Assembly: GCA_903813345.2 (NCBI GenBank)
Contig: CAIIXF020000002.1
Span: 1,526,001 to 1,590,000, forward strand
Direction: 5' to 3'
DNA: 64,000 bases
Source: Owenia fusiformis
Taxonomy: Eukaryota > Annelida > Polychaeta > Sabellida > Oweniidae
Shown: positions 31,649 to 42,647 of the stretch, in pieces
Position numbering within the stretch: position 1 is the stretch's first letter
How the letters are laid out: every line of letters begins with the position of its first letter
Made by a program: the position numbers and the translations under genes
Notes under the pieces: generated by a model
What the model was told of the DNA's origin: nothing
Database searches by the model: none
The model's input: the letters and a program-made list of their open reading frames with translations, nothing else

Positions 31649-33960
31649 TTATGAAATATTTTGTCAATAAGAACATTGTAATTATCAATGACAATTATAT
31701 TCCCTTTTTTAGACCAAGAACTCAAAGTATCCTAGCTGAGATGTCAACCTCACCTGAAGAGATTTTACATCTAATTAATGATATTGATGTCACTAAAGCA
31801 CATGGTCCTGATGAGATATCCAATAAAATGCTCAAATTATGTGCACATTCTATAGCAGATCCACTTTCATTACTATTTAACAGAATTTTTCAAGACAACA
31901 TTTTTCCTGACATTTGGAAAGAGGGTACAATAGTTCCAATATTTAAAAAGGGAGACAGAGCACTAGTTACTAATTACAGACCAGTTACTCTTCTAAGTTC
32001 AATCTCTAAAATCTTGGAATCTATAATTCATAAAAGACTATATTCTCACCTCGTGCAACATGATCTTATTTATAGGCTTCAGAGTGGGTTCTTACCCAAA
32101 CATAGTACTGTCAATCAGCTTATTAATATAGTTCATGATATTCATGAACACATTGATGATAACAAGAATGTAAGATCAGTATTTTTGGATTTAACATCAG
32201 CTTTTGATTTAGTTCCACATAAACTATTAATTTCAAAACTTAAGGGATACGGTTGTAATGATAAATTTATCAATTTAATGTCCTCATACTTAGATAACAG
32301 AAGAGTAAGAGTCCGCGTGAATGGCACCCTTTCAAAATGGTCTTCAAATAATATTAACAATCAAAATGAACCTAATGAGCAGTCTGTGAACTATACCATC
32401 AATGCTGGAGTGCCACAAGGGTCTGTCCTTGGACCGTTACTATTTCTAATTTATATAAATGATTTGCCAGATGAATTACTATCAAAATCGTTCATTTTTG
32501 CCGATGATACTTCCATTTATTGCCCATATGACAAAAATACAGTGTTTTTCAATATTCATCAACCAATTCAAAGTGATTTGGACAAGCTTGCTCTCTGGGC
32601 TGCCACCTGGAAGATGCAATTCAAAGCTCAAAAAAGCGCCGACATCATTTTCTCTAGAAGAAATATTCCTTTTGACCCACCACCATTGAGATTAGGTGCA
32701 GATGTTATTCCCAGTTGTGAGAATCACAAACATCTAGGGCTTAATCTTGACAAACACCTTAGCTTCAATTACCATATTGATCAGATTATAAAAAGAGTTA
32801 CCTCACTCCTAAGACCAATGAAAAAATTGAGCAAACTTTTAAATAGTATGCACTTAGAGATAATATATAATACGTATATCATGCCACATTTTGATTATTG
32901 CGATGTAATTTACAATAAGGCTTCAAATTTGAAACTACAAGCTCTTGACAGACTCCACTACCGAGCAGCCTGTTTGGTATCTGGTTCTATTCATGGATCC
33001 AATACTATTAAAGTCTTAAATTCTTTGAATTGGAAATCCTTATCCGTTAGAAGAATCGAGCACCTAAAAATGTTTGTTTTTAAATGCAGATATAATATCA
33101 ACCCCCCGTTTATTTGTGATTTACTTCGTAAATATGAGCATATACCTGCCCGTAATTTAAGAGATCAAAGAGATTATTCTCTTCCAACTCGACTGAGCAT
33201 GTCTTCTAAAAGAAGTACCATATTTCAGGCTATAACATTGTGGAATGATTTGCCACCTGATACTAGAAGGGGTCAACCTATTTCTAGTTTTAAAAGATTA
33301 GTGCGAGAGTACAAGAGCCCTGTCTCTTTAATCCCAACTACTAAATTAAATGTGACCTTACCCAGACATCTCGAAATAAAACTTAATAGACTAAGATCTG
33401 GCCTCTTATTAAAATCACACCTTTATGCTCACAACTTCAAAGACATTACTGATCCTTTGTGCCATTGTGGTGTACCAATGACAACCATGCATTTTCTTTT
33501 AAAATGCCCACTGCTACAGAATGAAAGAAACAACCTCATTGCAGGCCTTCGTACTTACAATTTAAGTGACTTGTTCAATAACTACAACTTGAATGACAAA
33601 TTACAATTTTTACTGTTTGGAAGCACTAACCTGGATGCTACTATGAATGAAGCTTTAATTCATATTGTTAGCTATTATATACATACAAGCCTTGTTTTAT
33701 TATCTATCTAGTAGTAATTTGACAAGTCCTTTTTTCTGCAATGACCGAATTATTTTTCAAGTTCCGTTAACATCCTGGCCCATGGGATAACCTTCAGGTA
33801 TTTTGAAATAACCTTAACAAATTTATCTTATTTCATTATCTAATATCTACATGTATATATAATATATATATTAAATTGCCGCTAATGTTGCAAAACCTTG
33901 GCAATTAGAATTTGTAATTGAATGTAAATGTTTATATTAGAAATAAATTGATAACATGAA
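31649..33960 (+). mobile_element. 5'-truncated LINE flanked by a 14-bp target duplication
   Basis: Both ends carry AGATGACGAAACAC (31635-31648 and 33961-33974). The same sequence occurs once, uninterrupted, at 40057-40070 next to receptor paralog B, which is the empty site. The element lies 187 bases past the stop codon of receptor paralog A, in its 3' flank and antisense to it. There is no poly(A) tail. Confidence 0.9.
31651..33711 (+). CDS. LINE reverse transcriptase (5'-truncated ORF2), open
   Basis: 686 residues without a stop. Reverse transcriptase motifs in order: KAHGPDEISN (about 49), GTIVPIFKKGD and NYRPVTLL, DLTSAFDLVPH (about 180), AGVPQGSVLGP (252), and the catalytic FADDTSIY (283-286; Phe replaces the usual Tyr). 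The thumb and a C-terminal domain follow, with a CHC...H...C cluster (from 604). The endonuclease is missing because the copy is 5'-truncated, so the reading frame starts by chance at the junction. The RT pattern suggests the Jockey/CR1 group. The intact frame indicates a recent insertion. Confidence 0.88.
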   Translation: MKYFVNKNIVIINDNYIPFFRPRTQSILAEMSTSPEEILHLINDIDVTKAHGPDEISNKMLKLCAHSIADPLSLLFNRIFQDNIFPDIWKEGTIVPIFKKGDRALVTNYRPVTLLSSISKILESIIHKRLYSHLVQHDLIYRLQSGFLPKHSTVNQLINIVHDIHEHIDDNKNVRSVFLDLTSAFDLVPHKLLISKLKGYGCNDKFINLMSSYLDNRRVRVRVNGTLSKWSSNNINNQNEPNEQSVNYTINAGVPQGSVLGPLLFLIYINDLPDELLSKSFIFADDTSIYCPYDKNTVFFNIHQPIQSDLDKLALWAATWKMQFKAQKSADIIFSRRNIPFDPPPLRLGADVIPSCENHKHLGLNLDKHLSFNYHIDQIIKRVTSLLRPMKKLSKLLNSMHLEIIYNTYIMPHFDYCDVIYNKASNLKLQALDRLHYRAACLVSGSIHGSNTIKVLNSLNWKSLSVRRIEHLKMFVFKCRYNINPPFICDLLRKYEHIPARNLRDQRDYSLPTRLSMSSKRSTIFQAITLWNDLPPDTRRGQPISSFKRLVREYKSPVSLIPTTKLNVTLPRHLEIKLNRLRSGLLLKSHLYAHNFKDITDPLCHCGVPMTTMHFLLKCPLLQNERNNLIAGLRTYNLSDLFNNYNLNDKLQFLLFGSTNLDATMNEALIHIVSYYIHTSLVLLSI

Positions 33961-34146
33961 AGATGACGAAACACGACGTTTCCTACAAAATATCATACAC
34001 TTGCTAGGTCAAAGGTGAATAGACAGTACATTATCATAAGTTATAATTAGTAACTATATACCTGACCGGAATCCAATGAACGTCGATTCACTGGACAGAG
34101 TTGTTTAAAATACTACACACCCGGCATACTGTATATAATTTCATTT

Positions 34147-34307
34147 TCACCTCTTTCTAATGAAGAATGCTCTTGCAATGAACACAGAGGCTGCTACCAC
34201 ACAAGCAAACCCAAATATGACACCAAGAGATATTCCAACAGCCCCATTGGTTTGGGCAAATGCTCCGCTAGACTTGAGCGCTGTGTCGCATGATTCACCA
34301 GTTATAC
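34147..34307 (-). CDS. Paralog A exon 9: end of EGF 11, transmembrane helix, stop
   Basis: It enters in phase 1, closes EGF 11 (GITGESC), then encodes a linker, a helix (GVIFGFACVVAASVFIARAF) and the tail FIRKR before TGA at 34147-34149. The nearly identical plus-strand reading frame here is a shadow. Confidence 0.92.
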
Positions 34308-37300
34308 CTGTTAACAAATGTATCATTGTATTATTCAATAAAGAAAACGTTTTTGACCAGAGGCACTGGAGTAACGAGAATTTGGGAATCCCCATAAACT
34401 GCCCCCTCTAAATTCGTTTAAATTTCAACGTTTATTGCGATGTTTCATTTACATGGACTCGATTTGTCGGTATTATTATTAAGACATTTTTACCACTAGG
34501 ACAAATGCATCGGAACCCATCCAAGAGGTCTACACAAGTGCCATTGTACTGACAAGGTTGTGATTTGCATTCATCTATATCTGTAGCACAATTTTGCCCT
34601 GTGGTACCATTAGCACATTCACAGTGATAACCATTGAGCTCATCAATACACGTTGAATTGTATTCACACGGTTGGCTCATACATTCATCAACATTCGCCT
34701 CACATGTGACCCCAGTTGTCCCAGGGATGCAATGACATTCGAAGTGATTCACTTTGTCTTCACATGGACTGTTAAACTGACATGGTTGACTACTACATTC
34801 GTCTATATCAGTGTCGCAATCCAAGCCAGAATAACCTGGTAAACAGGTGCATTGATACCCATTCAGCATATCTGAGCATGTTCCCTTGTGGCAAGGAGAG
34901 CTTAAGCAGTCATCGATGTCTTGTTCACATTGAGAGCCATTATAACCGGCTACACACAAACAAGTGTATCCATTAAGCCCATCGATACACGTTGATCCAT
35001 GTTGACAAGGATTGCTCGAACATTCATCAACTTCCGTCTCGCATATTTGTCCAGTGAATCCACTGAAACATGTGCAGTTGTACCCATTAATCAAATCAAC
35101 ACATGTTCCATTTTGACATGGTGAACTTAGGCATTCATTGATGTTATTCTGACAAAGTATTTCATTGTAACCTGGCGCACAAATACATTCAAATCTATTG
35201 AGATGATCCAAGCAGGTGGCGCCATTTTGACATGGAACACTTGCGCACTCATCAACGTCCAACTCACAATGAACTCCACCAAAACCAAGTGCGCATGTGC
35301 AACTGTAACCATTTACGTGATCGACGCATGTTCCATTTTGACAAGGAGAGCTTGCGCACTCATCGATGTTAACTTCACAAAGATGTCCTTTGTAACCAGG
35401 GACGCACGCACATTCATAGCCGTTGAATTTATCTCGACATGTAGAGCCATGTTGACACGGTTGACTTGCACACTCATCAATATCAGTTTCACAGTTCATG
35501 CCAGTAGCGCCATCTACACATGAGCATGTATAAGAGTTGACTTGGTCAGTACAGGATGATTTGTAGAAACATGGGGCACTTGCACATTCATCTATGTCTA
35601 GCTCGCAGTGAGTCCCCGTGTATCTAGTGAGAAAGTAAGAATACAAAAATTAGTACTACATTGAAGGCACTTAAAGTTTGTTATATTAAAGGTTTGTATC
35701 GACTCTGGAAATAACACTGTATCATTATTAAGCTCTTGATCAAGTTGTCTATTCGAAATTACGCCTCAGATAATATGCTGCATTTGGTGGACAAAAATGA
35801 TGCTTACCCTGGTACGCATGTGCACGTATATGCATCAACAAGATCGTTACATTGTCCTCCATTATTACAGGGAGAGCTGGTGCATTTTCCTGGACACCCA
35901 AATAGCCCCCAACGTAGGGCGATCTTATTAGACCAAGTAATTGGCCTAAGTATAACTTCCATAGCAATTAATGGGGTTTCTAGGTGGTTCCACGTAATTG
36001 TCATTCCGTTCGTATTTCCGTTAAACACCTGAAATGAAAGTGTAAAGAAGAAAATATTAGTTTTTCAGGTATCACACATGATTACAGTTATGTCAAAGAG
36101 AAATAACATCCCAAAAGGCTGTGCGACTCATATTCAATGAAATATGACACACCAAAAATCATTCAAAAATATAGGAACAAATATAAGAACGTGCATATAC
36201 CTAAACTATTCCATCTGTAACTGGCATCTAAATAAACCAACACGCATCTTCCTATACTGTTCATATAGAACAAAGTGGAGATTTCATCCGGAAGAATGCC
36301 AGTATATTAATATGTGAATACTGTTAGTATACCTTATCTTGTCCTTGTACTGCGTATGTCTGTACAGAGCCATCGATCATTTTGTATTGAAGCTTGAATT
36401 GCGAGACCCAATCTGAAGACTTGCGTTGCCCCTGGGTAGCCAATGACATCACTTTGTAGGGACTGATCAAAGTAACCTAAAATAGACAATCATACGTTGT
36501 TCCTTATTTTTGTTATTGATATAGACTATAACGGATTTTGATTTGGAGAATTATTGCTGGATTTAGTAGGCGAGTTACCCGAAAACGCATCACCTTAACC
36601 AACTACTATATCTAATATTATCATTGTGATACTACATGTACTTATAATTTTTAACACAAGTTCAATATTTTTTACTGTTTTAATTTCAAAATATTGAATT
36701 TCCAAGCGCAATAGTTACACCTACCATTATCCATTGGTTTATATCATTTATAGCTGGTGACCATGACAACAAAGTGTACAGTCGACATGCTTTGTTATCA
36801 CGTAATGCATCAACGTTACTCGAAGTTGTGATTTTGGCATCTACAGCATCCATTATGAGATCACGGGAACATTCTGACAACTCTAGAATTATGGTTTTGC
36901 ACATTATACCATTTTAAAATCAATATTTATTCTAAATACATTTGAGAATTGACACAAAATTTTCTTGAAAATGTGAATGTTTTGTTGTTACGTTAAAATG
37001 CTCGCTTCATATACGAGAAAATACGTACGTCCTATTCGCTTACAAACATATGCAAATATAGTACTACACGAACAATCATTCCAGTGTCCATCTGTGTTAT
37101 ATATTTCTCCACAATCCTCTTGCCCACCAGAATCATTTGGTTCTCCCGGATTCCAGTAACTATATAAACAAAAAAATATTTGTAAGTCAATTTGATTCTC
37201 AATGATTTGGTAATAGATGAGCAACCAATAAAATTAAGCGCCAAAAATTAGCTGCCATTTTGACAACAATTTTCGGCGTCGTACTGGCATAAATGTTTAC

Positions 37301-38877
37301 ATTTAGTAATCCCCTTCCAGATTGTAATCAAATAAATAAAAATTAGGATCAACGTGGTACAAAATTTCTCGACAAAATTTGCTTCACTAGTTTTTGCGAA
37401 AGGTTAACAAAAACAGCTCGAATTGCACTCGAATTGATTTATTTTATAAAACATACCGACATCCAGCCCGACGCCCGTGTATTATACCCTTTGAATATTC
37501 TCATAATTACGATTATCTTATCTGTTTATCAATTTTAAGCTTAATCGTTATATTTTTAATACACACAATCATTCAATAAATTAATTTAAAAAATACGTTT
37601 ATTTTGTGAGACGTCTCTGGGATTTTACACATACAACACACATTCACACTATCATTATGAGCAATCTAGAATTGGAGTTCTATAGATCGCTACCTTATCG
37701 AATTATCCCATGTAGTCCCATCAGTCCATTCCCAGACTCCTTCTAGTTGTATGTCGTTCATACCTATCCACATACGTTGCCCTTTGCTTATAACTGTATT
37801 GCTCAGGAAATCCTGAATAAAAATAGAAAAATATTAATTACGGTTGACGTTTTCAGCATCTATACTTGGTTGTTGGTATAATAGGTGTTTGCTATAGCAA
37901 TCGAATATTATGAGGTACATAGTATTCCATATATATGAACAACAATGCACAAGACAGAATTCATCAAGGCCCACACCAACTAACGTTTATTTTTCCATTT
38001 TACGTACCCTCTCTGAGTCAGTGCTCCCACTCAGCAGTTCTGTTTATGTTTAAATGTACATACCATCTCTGAGACATAGTTAACACTGACAAATTCTGTA
38101 ACTACCCTCCCCGGGTCAATGTAGGAACCCTCTCTAAAGCAGTGCTCACGCAAGGTAATTTTCTCTGTTCTTTTTATACACTTTGCTTCACTCCCCAATA
38201 CAGTCTTTGCACTGGCTACTTCTCTCTGTACTTTTGTAATACCCTCTCCAGGCCAGTATTTCTGTATTAAATTGTACTTACCCTCTCCGAGTTAGTACTT
38301 GCACTGGCCAATTCACCCTGCCATGACTGGCATTTCATCCGAGCGTCATTGTAATTCAACGTATAGGCGCTAAAGTAATAACAGTTGTCTCCGAATTGCA
38401 CCCATCCGTTCAGGCAATTAGAGTTAACTATCAACATAAATGAAATAGTTTTTAAAACGTACGCTTGTTTTAGTATAGTTATAAAATTTTGAAATAATTG
38501 TGACATTGCTTCATGACCAGTGTTTTTTAATTCCTTTTTCAGGAGGTTCATCTGATGTTCATGAAGTTCTTTGCTCTCAAAATATTGCCTATTGCAATTT
38601 CTAATCATGAATCTCAAATATTAAGAAAACATACCAAAAACGTTGTAAAAAGTTTTAAAATAATACTATACATTTAAATTAAATTGAGTAACGTAAATGT
38701 AACATAAATCAAGTTCAAGTAGAATGTGAATTGTCTCAATAATTTACTTAATGTTTTCCATGTAGACGTGTTACCCGCTCGACCTTAATTCCTATTTCAA
38801 AGTGTTTAGTATGTACCTTGTTCATAGCATATTAACAAAATCGTGATCCTAAAGATTAGAAACCAAACATTTCCCAT
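34147..38877 (-). CDS. Lectin-discoidin-EGF transmembrane receptor (paralog A, complete)
   Basis: Nine minus-strand exons sum to 2,271 nt, exactly 757 codons: 38817-38877, 38282-38427, 37694-37812, 37029-37159, 36725-36882, 36333-36476, 35808-36028, 34494-35623 and 34147-34307. All phases agree. Residues 1-20 are a signal peptide. About 21-150 form a C-type lectin domain with EPN and WND calcium/sugar motifs (the mannose-type pair). About 150-310 form an F5/8C discoidin domain. Eleven EGF domains follow, mostly calcium-binding type starting DIDEC, then one helix and a short RKR tail. The likely role is a cell-surface adhesion or recognition receptor binding glycans and phospholipid or matrix. 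The domain order is seen in sequence; the function is inferred. Its tandem paralog lies about 6 kb upstream. Confidence 0.93.
34494..35623 (-). CDS. Paralog A exon 8: EGF 1 to 11 in one exon
   Basis: One 1,130-nt exon holds the end of EGF 1, EGF 2 to 10 and most of EGF 11, each about 38 residues with six cysteines. Most carry the D-[IV]-[DN]-E-C calcium-binding start. Keeping many EGFs in a single exon makes unequal crossing-over easy, as the paralog shows. Confidence 0.95.
35808..36028 (-). CDS. Paralog A exon 7: end of F5/8C and start of EGF 1
   Basis: 221 nt, phase 0 to phase 2. EVILRPITW and LRWGLFGC finish the discoidin fold; CTSSPCNNGGQC opens the first EGF domain. Confidence 0.92.
36333..36476 (-). 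CDS. Paralog A exon 6: F5/8C domain, middle
   Basis: 48 codons in phase 0. VMSLATQGQR and WVSQFKLQY correspond to the discoidin I.TQGR and WV..Y.LQYS motifs. Confidence 0.9.
36725..36882 (-). CDS. Paralog A exon 5: F5/8C domain, first third
   Basis: 158 nt, phase 1 to phase 0. Phrases ITTSS, CRLYTLLSWSPAINDINQW fit the discoidin pattern (ITASS, R.....WSA..ND..QWLQ). Confidence 0.88.
37029..37159 (-). CDS. Paralog A exon 4: sugar-binding end of C-type lectin domain
   Basis: 131 nt, phase 2 to phase 1. It holds YWNPGEPND (EPN motif) and HWNDCSC (WND motif) with the closing cysteines, so the calcium and sugar ligands look intact. Confidence 0.9.
37694..37812 (-). CDS. Paralog A exon 3: middle of C-type lectin domain
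   Basis: 119 nt, phase 0 to phase 2. MWIGMNDIQLEGVWEWTDG is the WIG...W.W.DG core strand of the fold. Confidence 0.9.
38005..38290 (-). repeat. Decayed tandem copies of the lectin exon 2 splice donor
   Basis: Phrases like TACCCTCTCTGAGTCAGTGCT recur at about 38,008, 38,064, 38,128 and 38,230 before the real exon end at 38,282. On the minus strand several keep GAGAGG/GT, so they look like spare donor sites. Confidence 0.65.
38282..38427 (-). CDS. Paralog A exon 2: N-terminal part of C-type lectin domain
   Basis: 146 nt, phase 1 to phase 0, GTAAGT donor. CLNGWVQFGDNCYYF is the lectin-fold opening with its two cysteines, followed by the helix ARMKCQSWQGELASA. The intron just 3' of it contains decayed copies of this exon's end (separate entry). 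Confidence 0.9.
38817..38877 (-). CDS. Paralog A exon 1: start and signal peptide
   Basis: The ATG at 38877 opens a 20-residue hydrophobic leader (VWFLIFRITILLICY) and the exon ends at a GTACAT donor in phase 1. A TATATAG lies about 20-28 bases before the ATG and a TTTATAATCCC further upstream; either could be the core promoter. Confidence 0.85.
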
Positions 38878-40255
38878 ATTTCTGTTGTAGAATCCTATAT
38901 ACTAATTACTTCCCGTACAATTAATCCTAACAACGAGGTTATTGTCAACAAGCCAGGAACATTATGATCATGGGGCCAAGTTATAGGGATTATAAACTCA
39001 GAGATGGACTGCTTTCCTAAGATCCTCTCAAGAATCGACCAGGGTTTCCTATTCGGGCATAGTTTCTTCTAAGTGCGACCATAAATTAAGGCAAATCAAA
39101 CAATGAGATGCTCGAGTATGATTATATTTTGCTATGCATAATGTAGAGATAGGTGGAACTTTAAGTGTTTGGAGGGCATGTCTCATATCAAGTCATGATT
39201 GACCTTCAGATAAAAATAGTAACACCGTGGTGCCTGGATTTTAAATTGACATTAGGGACATGGTCCGCTTGTCCTCTTTTCAAAATGAAGCTTGTATAGC
39301 TAGACAAATTCTTGAGATACTTTACTCAGGAACAGGTCGGATACTTCTAGACCATCAAAGACGGCGTATTTTAAATTAAAGTTTGTTCGTTGTTCAAAAG
39401 TACCGACTATTATAATGATTAAATGATCTAGTTGAGTGACTATGAGCGTAAAATGAAAATATGGTACGCACATGTGCCAAAGGGAAGGGACAAAAAACTG
39501 TCACAGAACACAACAAGATTCAAGAGGTGCTTTACTTATCTCTTTATTTGTATTAAACTTAATTTTAGGTAACCTACACCTTAGTTAGGATGTTAAGTAT
39601 CCAAGAGTCTAAAAGTAACTGCCTGGGATTACACGTTGTGTCCTTTTCCCTCCTTCTTGCCAATGATCAAGGATGCAGTGCAATTGTACTCGAGTGGTTG
39701 CCAATAATTTTACAATTAATTAGGTGAATGTTATATCATGAGACATTGTTAAAATCAGTGTGTTGTATCGAAAATCAAAATAATGTATATGAAGTCATAT
39801 TTGCAGTTATCGTACAAGTGAGAGTTACATTCTTGTTCCATCTCTGGATGCTAAATTGTGAGGTGTCATTTTTTGAATTTTATTGAATTTGATTATGTGA
39901 ATCTAATATCCTGGGACCTTGGCAGAATCGGTGTGTTGTATTTAAAATAAAAATGCCTATGTTATCGCTGGAGGCCAAACCCTAAGGTTTTAATTTATCG
40001 AATCTACAGTATACTGTCACGCAGTTGTCTCATGTCTCCACATTTAATGTATCTTGAGATGACGAAACACGACGTTTTCTGCAAAAAAGCATGCAAGGCA
40101 CGAGTCAGTTTATTGGAGAATAGACTATACATTGTCATAAGTGCAAAATGATCATTAATAACAATATACCTGGACCGGAAAACTATAAATATTGATCCAC
40201 TAGACAGAGTTGTTCAAAATAGTACACACCCGGCATACTGTATATAATTTCATTT
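38878..40255. other. Intergenic DNA between receptor paralogs
   Basis: 3' flank of paralog B, including the empty LINE site (40,057-40,070), and 5' flank of paralog A. About 39,640-39,750 resembles 31,420-31,560, part of the same tandem duplication. Confidence 0.6.
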
Positions 40256-40416
40256 TCACCTCTTTCTAATAAAGAATGCTCTTGCAATGAACACTGTAGC
40301 TGCTACCACACAAGCAAACCCAAATATGACACCTAGAGATATTCCAACAGCCCCATTGGTTTGGGTAGATGCGCCGCTAGAATGGAGCGCTGTGTTGCAG
40401 GATTCACCAGTTATAC
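40256..40416 (-). CDS. Paralog B exon: last EGF end, transmembrane helix, stop
   Basis: 161 nt, the same length and phase as in A, with the same helix and RKR tail and only a few replacements. Confidence 0.88.
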
Positions 40417-40607
40417 CTGTTAACAAATATACTAATGTAATAATGAATAAAGACAAACGTTTTTGACTAGAGGCACTGGAGTAACGAAAATGAGGAATCC
40501 CCATAAAGATCCTCCCCCCTATAAATTAGTTGGAATGTCAACGTTTATTGCGATGTTTCATTTACATGGACTCGATTTGTCGGTATTATTTTCAAGGACA
40601 TTCTTAC

Positions 40608-41512
40608 CACTAGGACAGATGCATCGGAACCCATCCAAGAGGTCTACACAAGTACCATTGTACTGACAAGGTTGTGACTGGCATTCATCTATATCTGTGG
40701 CACAATTTGGCCCTGTGGTACCATTAGCACATTCACAGTGATAACCATTGAGCTCATCAATACACGTTGAATTGTATTCACACGGTTGGCTCATGCATTC
40801 ATCCACATCCGCCTCACATGTGACCCCAGTTGTCCCAGGGATGCAATGACATTCGAACCAATTCACTTTGTCTTCACATGGGCTGTTGAACTGACATGGT
40901 TGACTACTACATTCGTCTATATCATTTTCGCAATCAAAGCCAGAATAACCTGGTAAACAGGTGCATTGATACCCATTCAGCATATCTGAGCATGTTCCAC
41001 TGTAGCAAGGGGAGCTTAAGCAGTCATCGATGTCTTGTTCACATTGAGAGCCATTATAACCGGCTACACACAAACAAGTGTATCCATTGAGCCCATCGAT
41101 ACACGTTGATCCATGTTGACATGGGTTGCTCGAACATTCATCAACTTCCGTCTCGCATATTTGACCAGTGAATCCACTGAAACATGTGCAGTTGTACCCA
41201 TTAATAAAATCAAGACACGTTCCATTTTGACATGGTGAACTTAGGCATTCATTGATGTTATTCTGACAAAGTATTCCATTGTAGCCCGGTGCACAGATAC
41301 ATCCAAATCTATTTAGGTGATTCAAGCATGTAGCGCCGTGTTGACATGGTTGACTTGCACACTCATCAATATCAGTTTCACAGTTCATGCCAGTAGCGCC
41401 ATCTACACATGAGCACGTATAAGAGTTGATTTGGTCAGTGCATGTTGATTTGAAGAAACATGGCGCACTTGCACATTCATCTATGTCTAGCTCGCAGTGA
41501 GTTCCAGTGTAT
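40608..41512 (-). CDS. Paralog B exon: EGF 1 to 9
   Basis: 905 nt against 1,130 in A. The chimeric third domain (CQHGATCLNHLNRF) marks the crossover between EGF 3 and EGF 5 of an A-like ancestor. Confidence 0.9.
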
Positions 41513-41750
41513 CTAGTGTAAAATTGAGAATGCAAATATTAATATTACATCGGAGGTCCCTCAACTGTGTTTCATTACAAGCTCCTTCGACTTTGGAAAT
41601 TAAACACTTTGTAATATGCTAAACACTGCAATCCACGTCTTGAGCGCAAAAAAAGTATATTCATAATGTCTGATTGCTTTGTCAATACTCATTTTAGATT
41701 ACGTGCCTCAAAGAGTGTGATTGCATTTGTTCGATCAAAATAGTTATTAC

Positions 41751-41971
41751 CCTGGTGCGCATGTGCAAGAATATGCATCAACAAGGTCGTTACACTGTCC
41801 TCCATTATTGCAGGGAGAGCTGGCGCATTTTCCTGGACATCCAAATAGCCCCCAACGTAGGGCGATCCTATTAGCCCAAGTAGTTGGCCTTAGTATAACT
41901 TCCACAGCAATAAATGGGGTTTCAAGGTGGTTCCACATTACTGTCATTCCGTTTGTGTTTCCCTTAAACAC
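41751..41971 (-). CDS. Paralog B exon: end of F5/8C and start of EGF 1
   Basis: 221 nt, the same length as in A, with acceptor TTTAG and donor GTAATA. EVILRPTTW and LRWGLFGC are conserved. Confidence 0.85.
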
Positions 41972-42136
41972 CTAAAGTGTGAGAGTTAAGAAAAAACTAT
42001 GCCTGTTTCAGCTATCACAGATTATCACCAGTTATCTCAGTAATAAAAGCGATTGTAAAACGTGCCTCTGATATTCTGTGATCTACTGAAAGTGCATCAT
42101 TTCGTGGACAAAGCACCATAACGTCACAGAAAATAC

Positions 42137-42621
42137 AGGGTGGTCCAAAAAAGTGAACCCCTGCAACTGGCCATATTAACCTTATTAATTCTTTTTTATT
42201 TTCGCATGTTGTAGAGGAAGGTCTAATATTTATGTTGGTACCATACATTTTTCTTAGTCTTGAAATTTGCAGAAATTATAAGCCCTAACCAAACATTACT
42301 GAAAATGGACAAGTTGTGATTTTCAATATCCGCGATTCTTCAACCCTTTAACACCTTTCCCTGAGAATCTTTTAAGCTTCAGTCTTAAAGAACTAATATT
42401 TTCTGACTTTGTTAAATTTCAAATCCTGCACATTATGGCTTAAAACTAGCATCGCACATTTGTTAGTTGCAAAGTTATTGTGATCCAAAGAGATGTGCTA
42501 AGCTTCCACAGACGAAAACATTTTCCAGTGAAATCATGAACATACCCCTATATGATCTTGGAATGTCAATAACTTCATAAATCATGGACCAATTCTAATG
42601 ATACGAGGGGTGATCCAAAAG
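42137..42621. mobile_element. Mariner-like terminus and attached sequence
   Basis: It starts CAGGGTGGTCCAAAAAAGTG and ends beside the array with GGGGTGATCCAAAAGTG in the same orientation, so it is not a normal inverted-repeat element. It replaces the 5' part of receptor paralog B. Confidence 0.5.
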
Positions 42622-42647
42622 TGTCCTAACCACTAGACGATCACGGC
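42622..42647 (-). tRNA. 5' half of tRNA-His at the left edge of the array
   Basis: It matches only the 5' half (acceptor strand, D arm) of the array tRNA and then stops abruptly at mariner-like sequence. Not functional. Confidence 0.85.

Larger units (their letters stand above)
40256..41971 (-). pseudogene. Lectin-discoidin-EGF receptor paralog B, only 3' exons present
   Basis: Three minus-strand exons match paralog A in order, phase and borders: 41751-41971 (end of F5/8C plus start of EGF 1), 40608-41512 (EGFs) and 40256-40416 (end of last EGF, helix, stop). All three are open and well conserved. The EGF exon is 225 nt shorter: EGF 3 begins like A's third domain and ends like A's fifth, so about two domains were lost by unequal crossing-over. 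About 150 bases upstream of the first exon similarity to A stops and a mariner-like terminus and the tRNA array follow. No lectin or earlier discoidin exon is seen in the remaining 20 kb. It is probably a 5'-truncated gene, unless it uses a new promoter or distant exons. Confidence 0.8.

Noticed and set aside
34160-35523. Plus-strand frames opposite the EGF exons (also 40463-41090)
   Set aside because: They are shadows of cysteine-rich EGF coding sequence.
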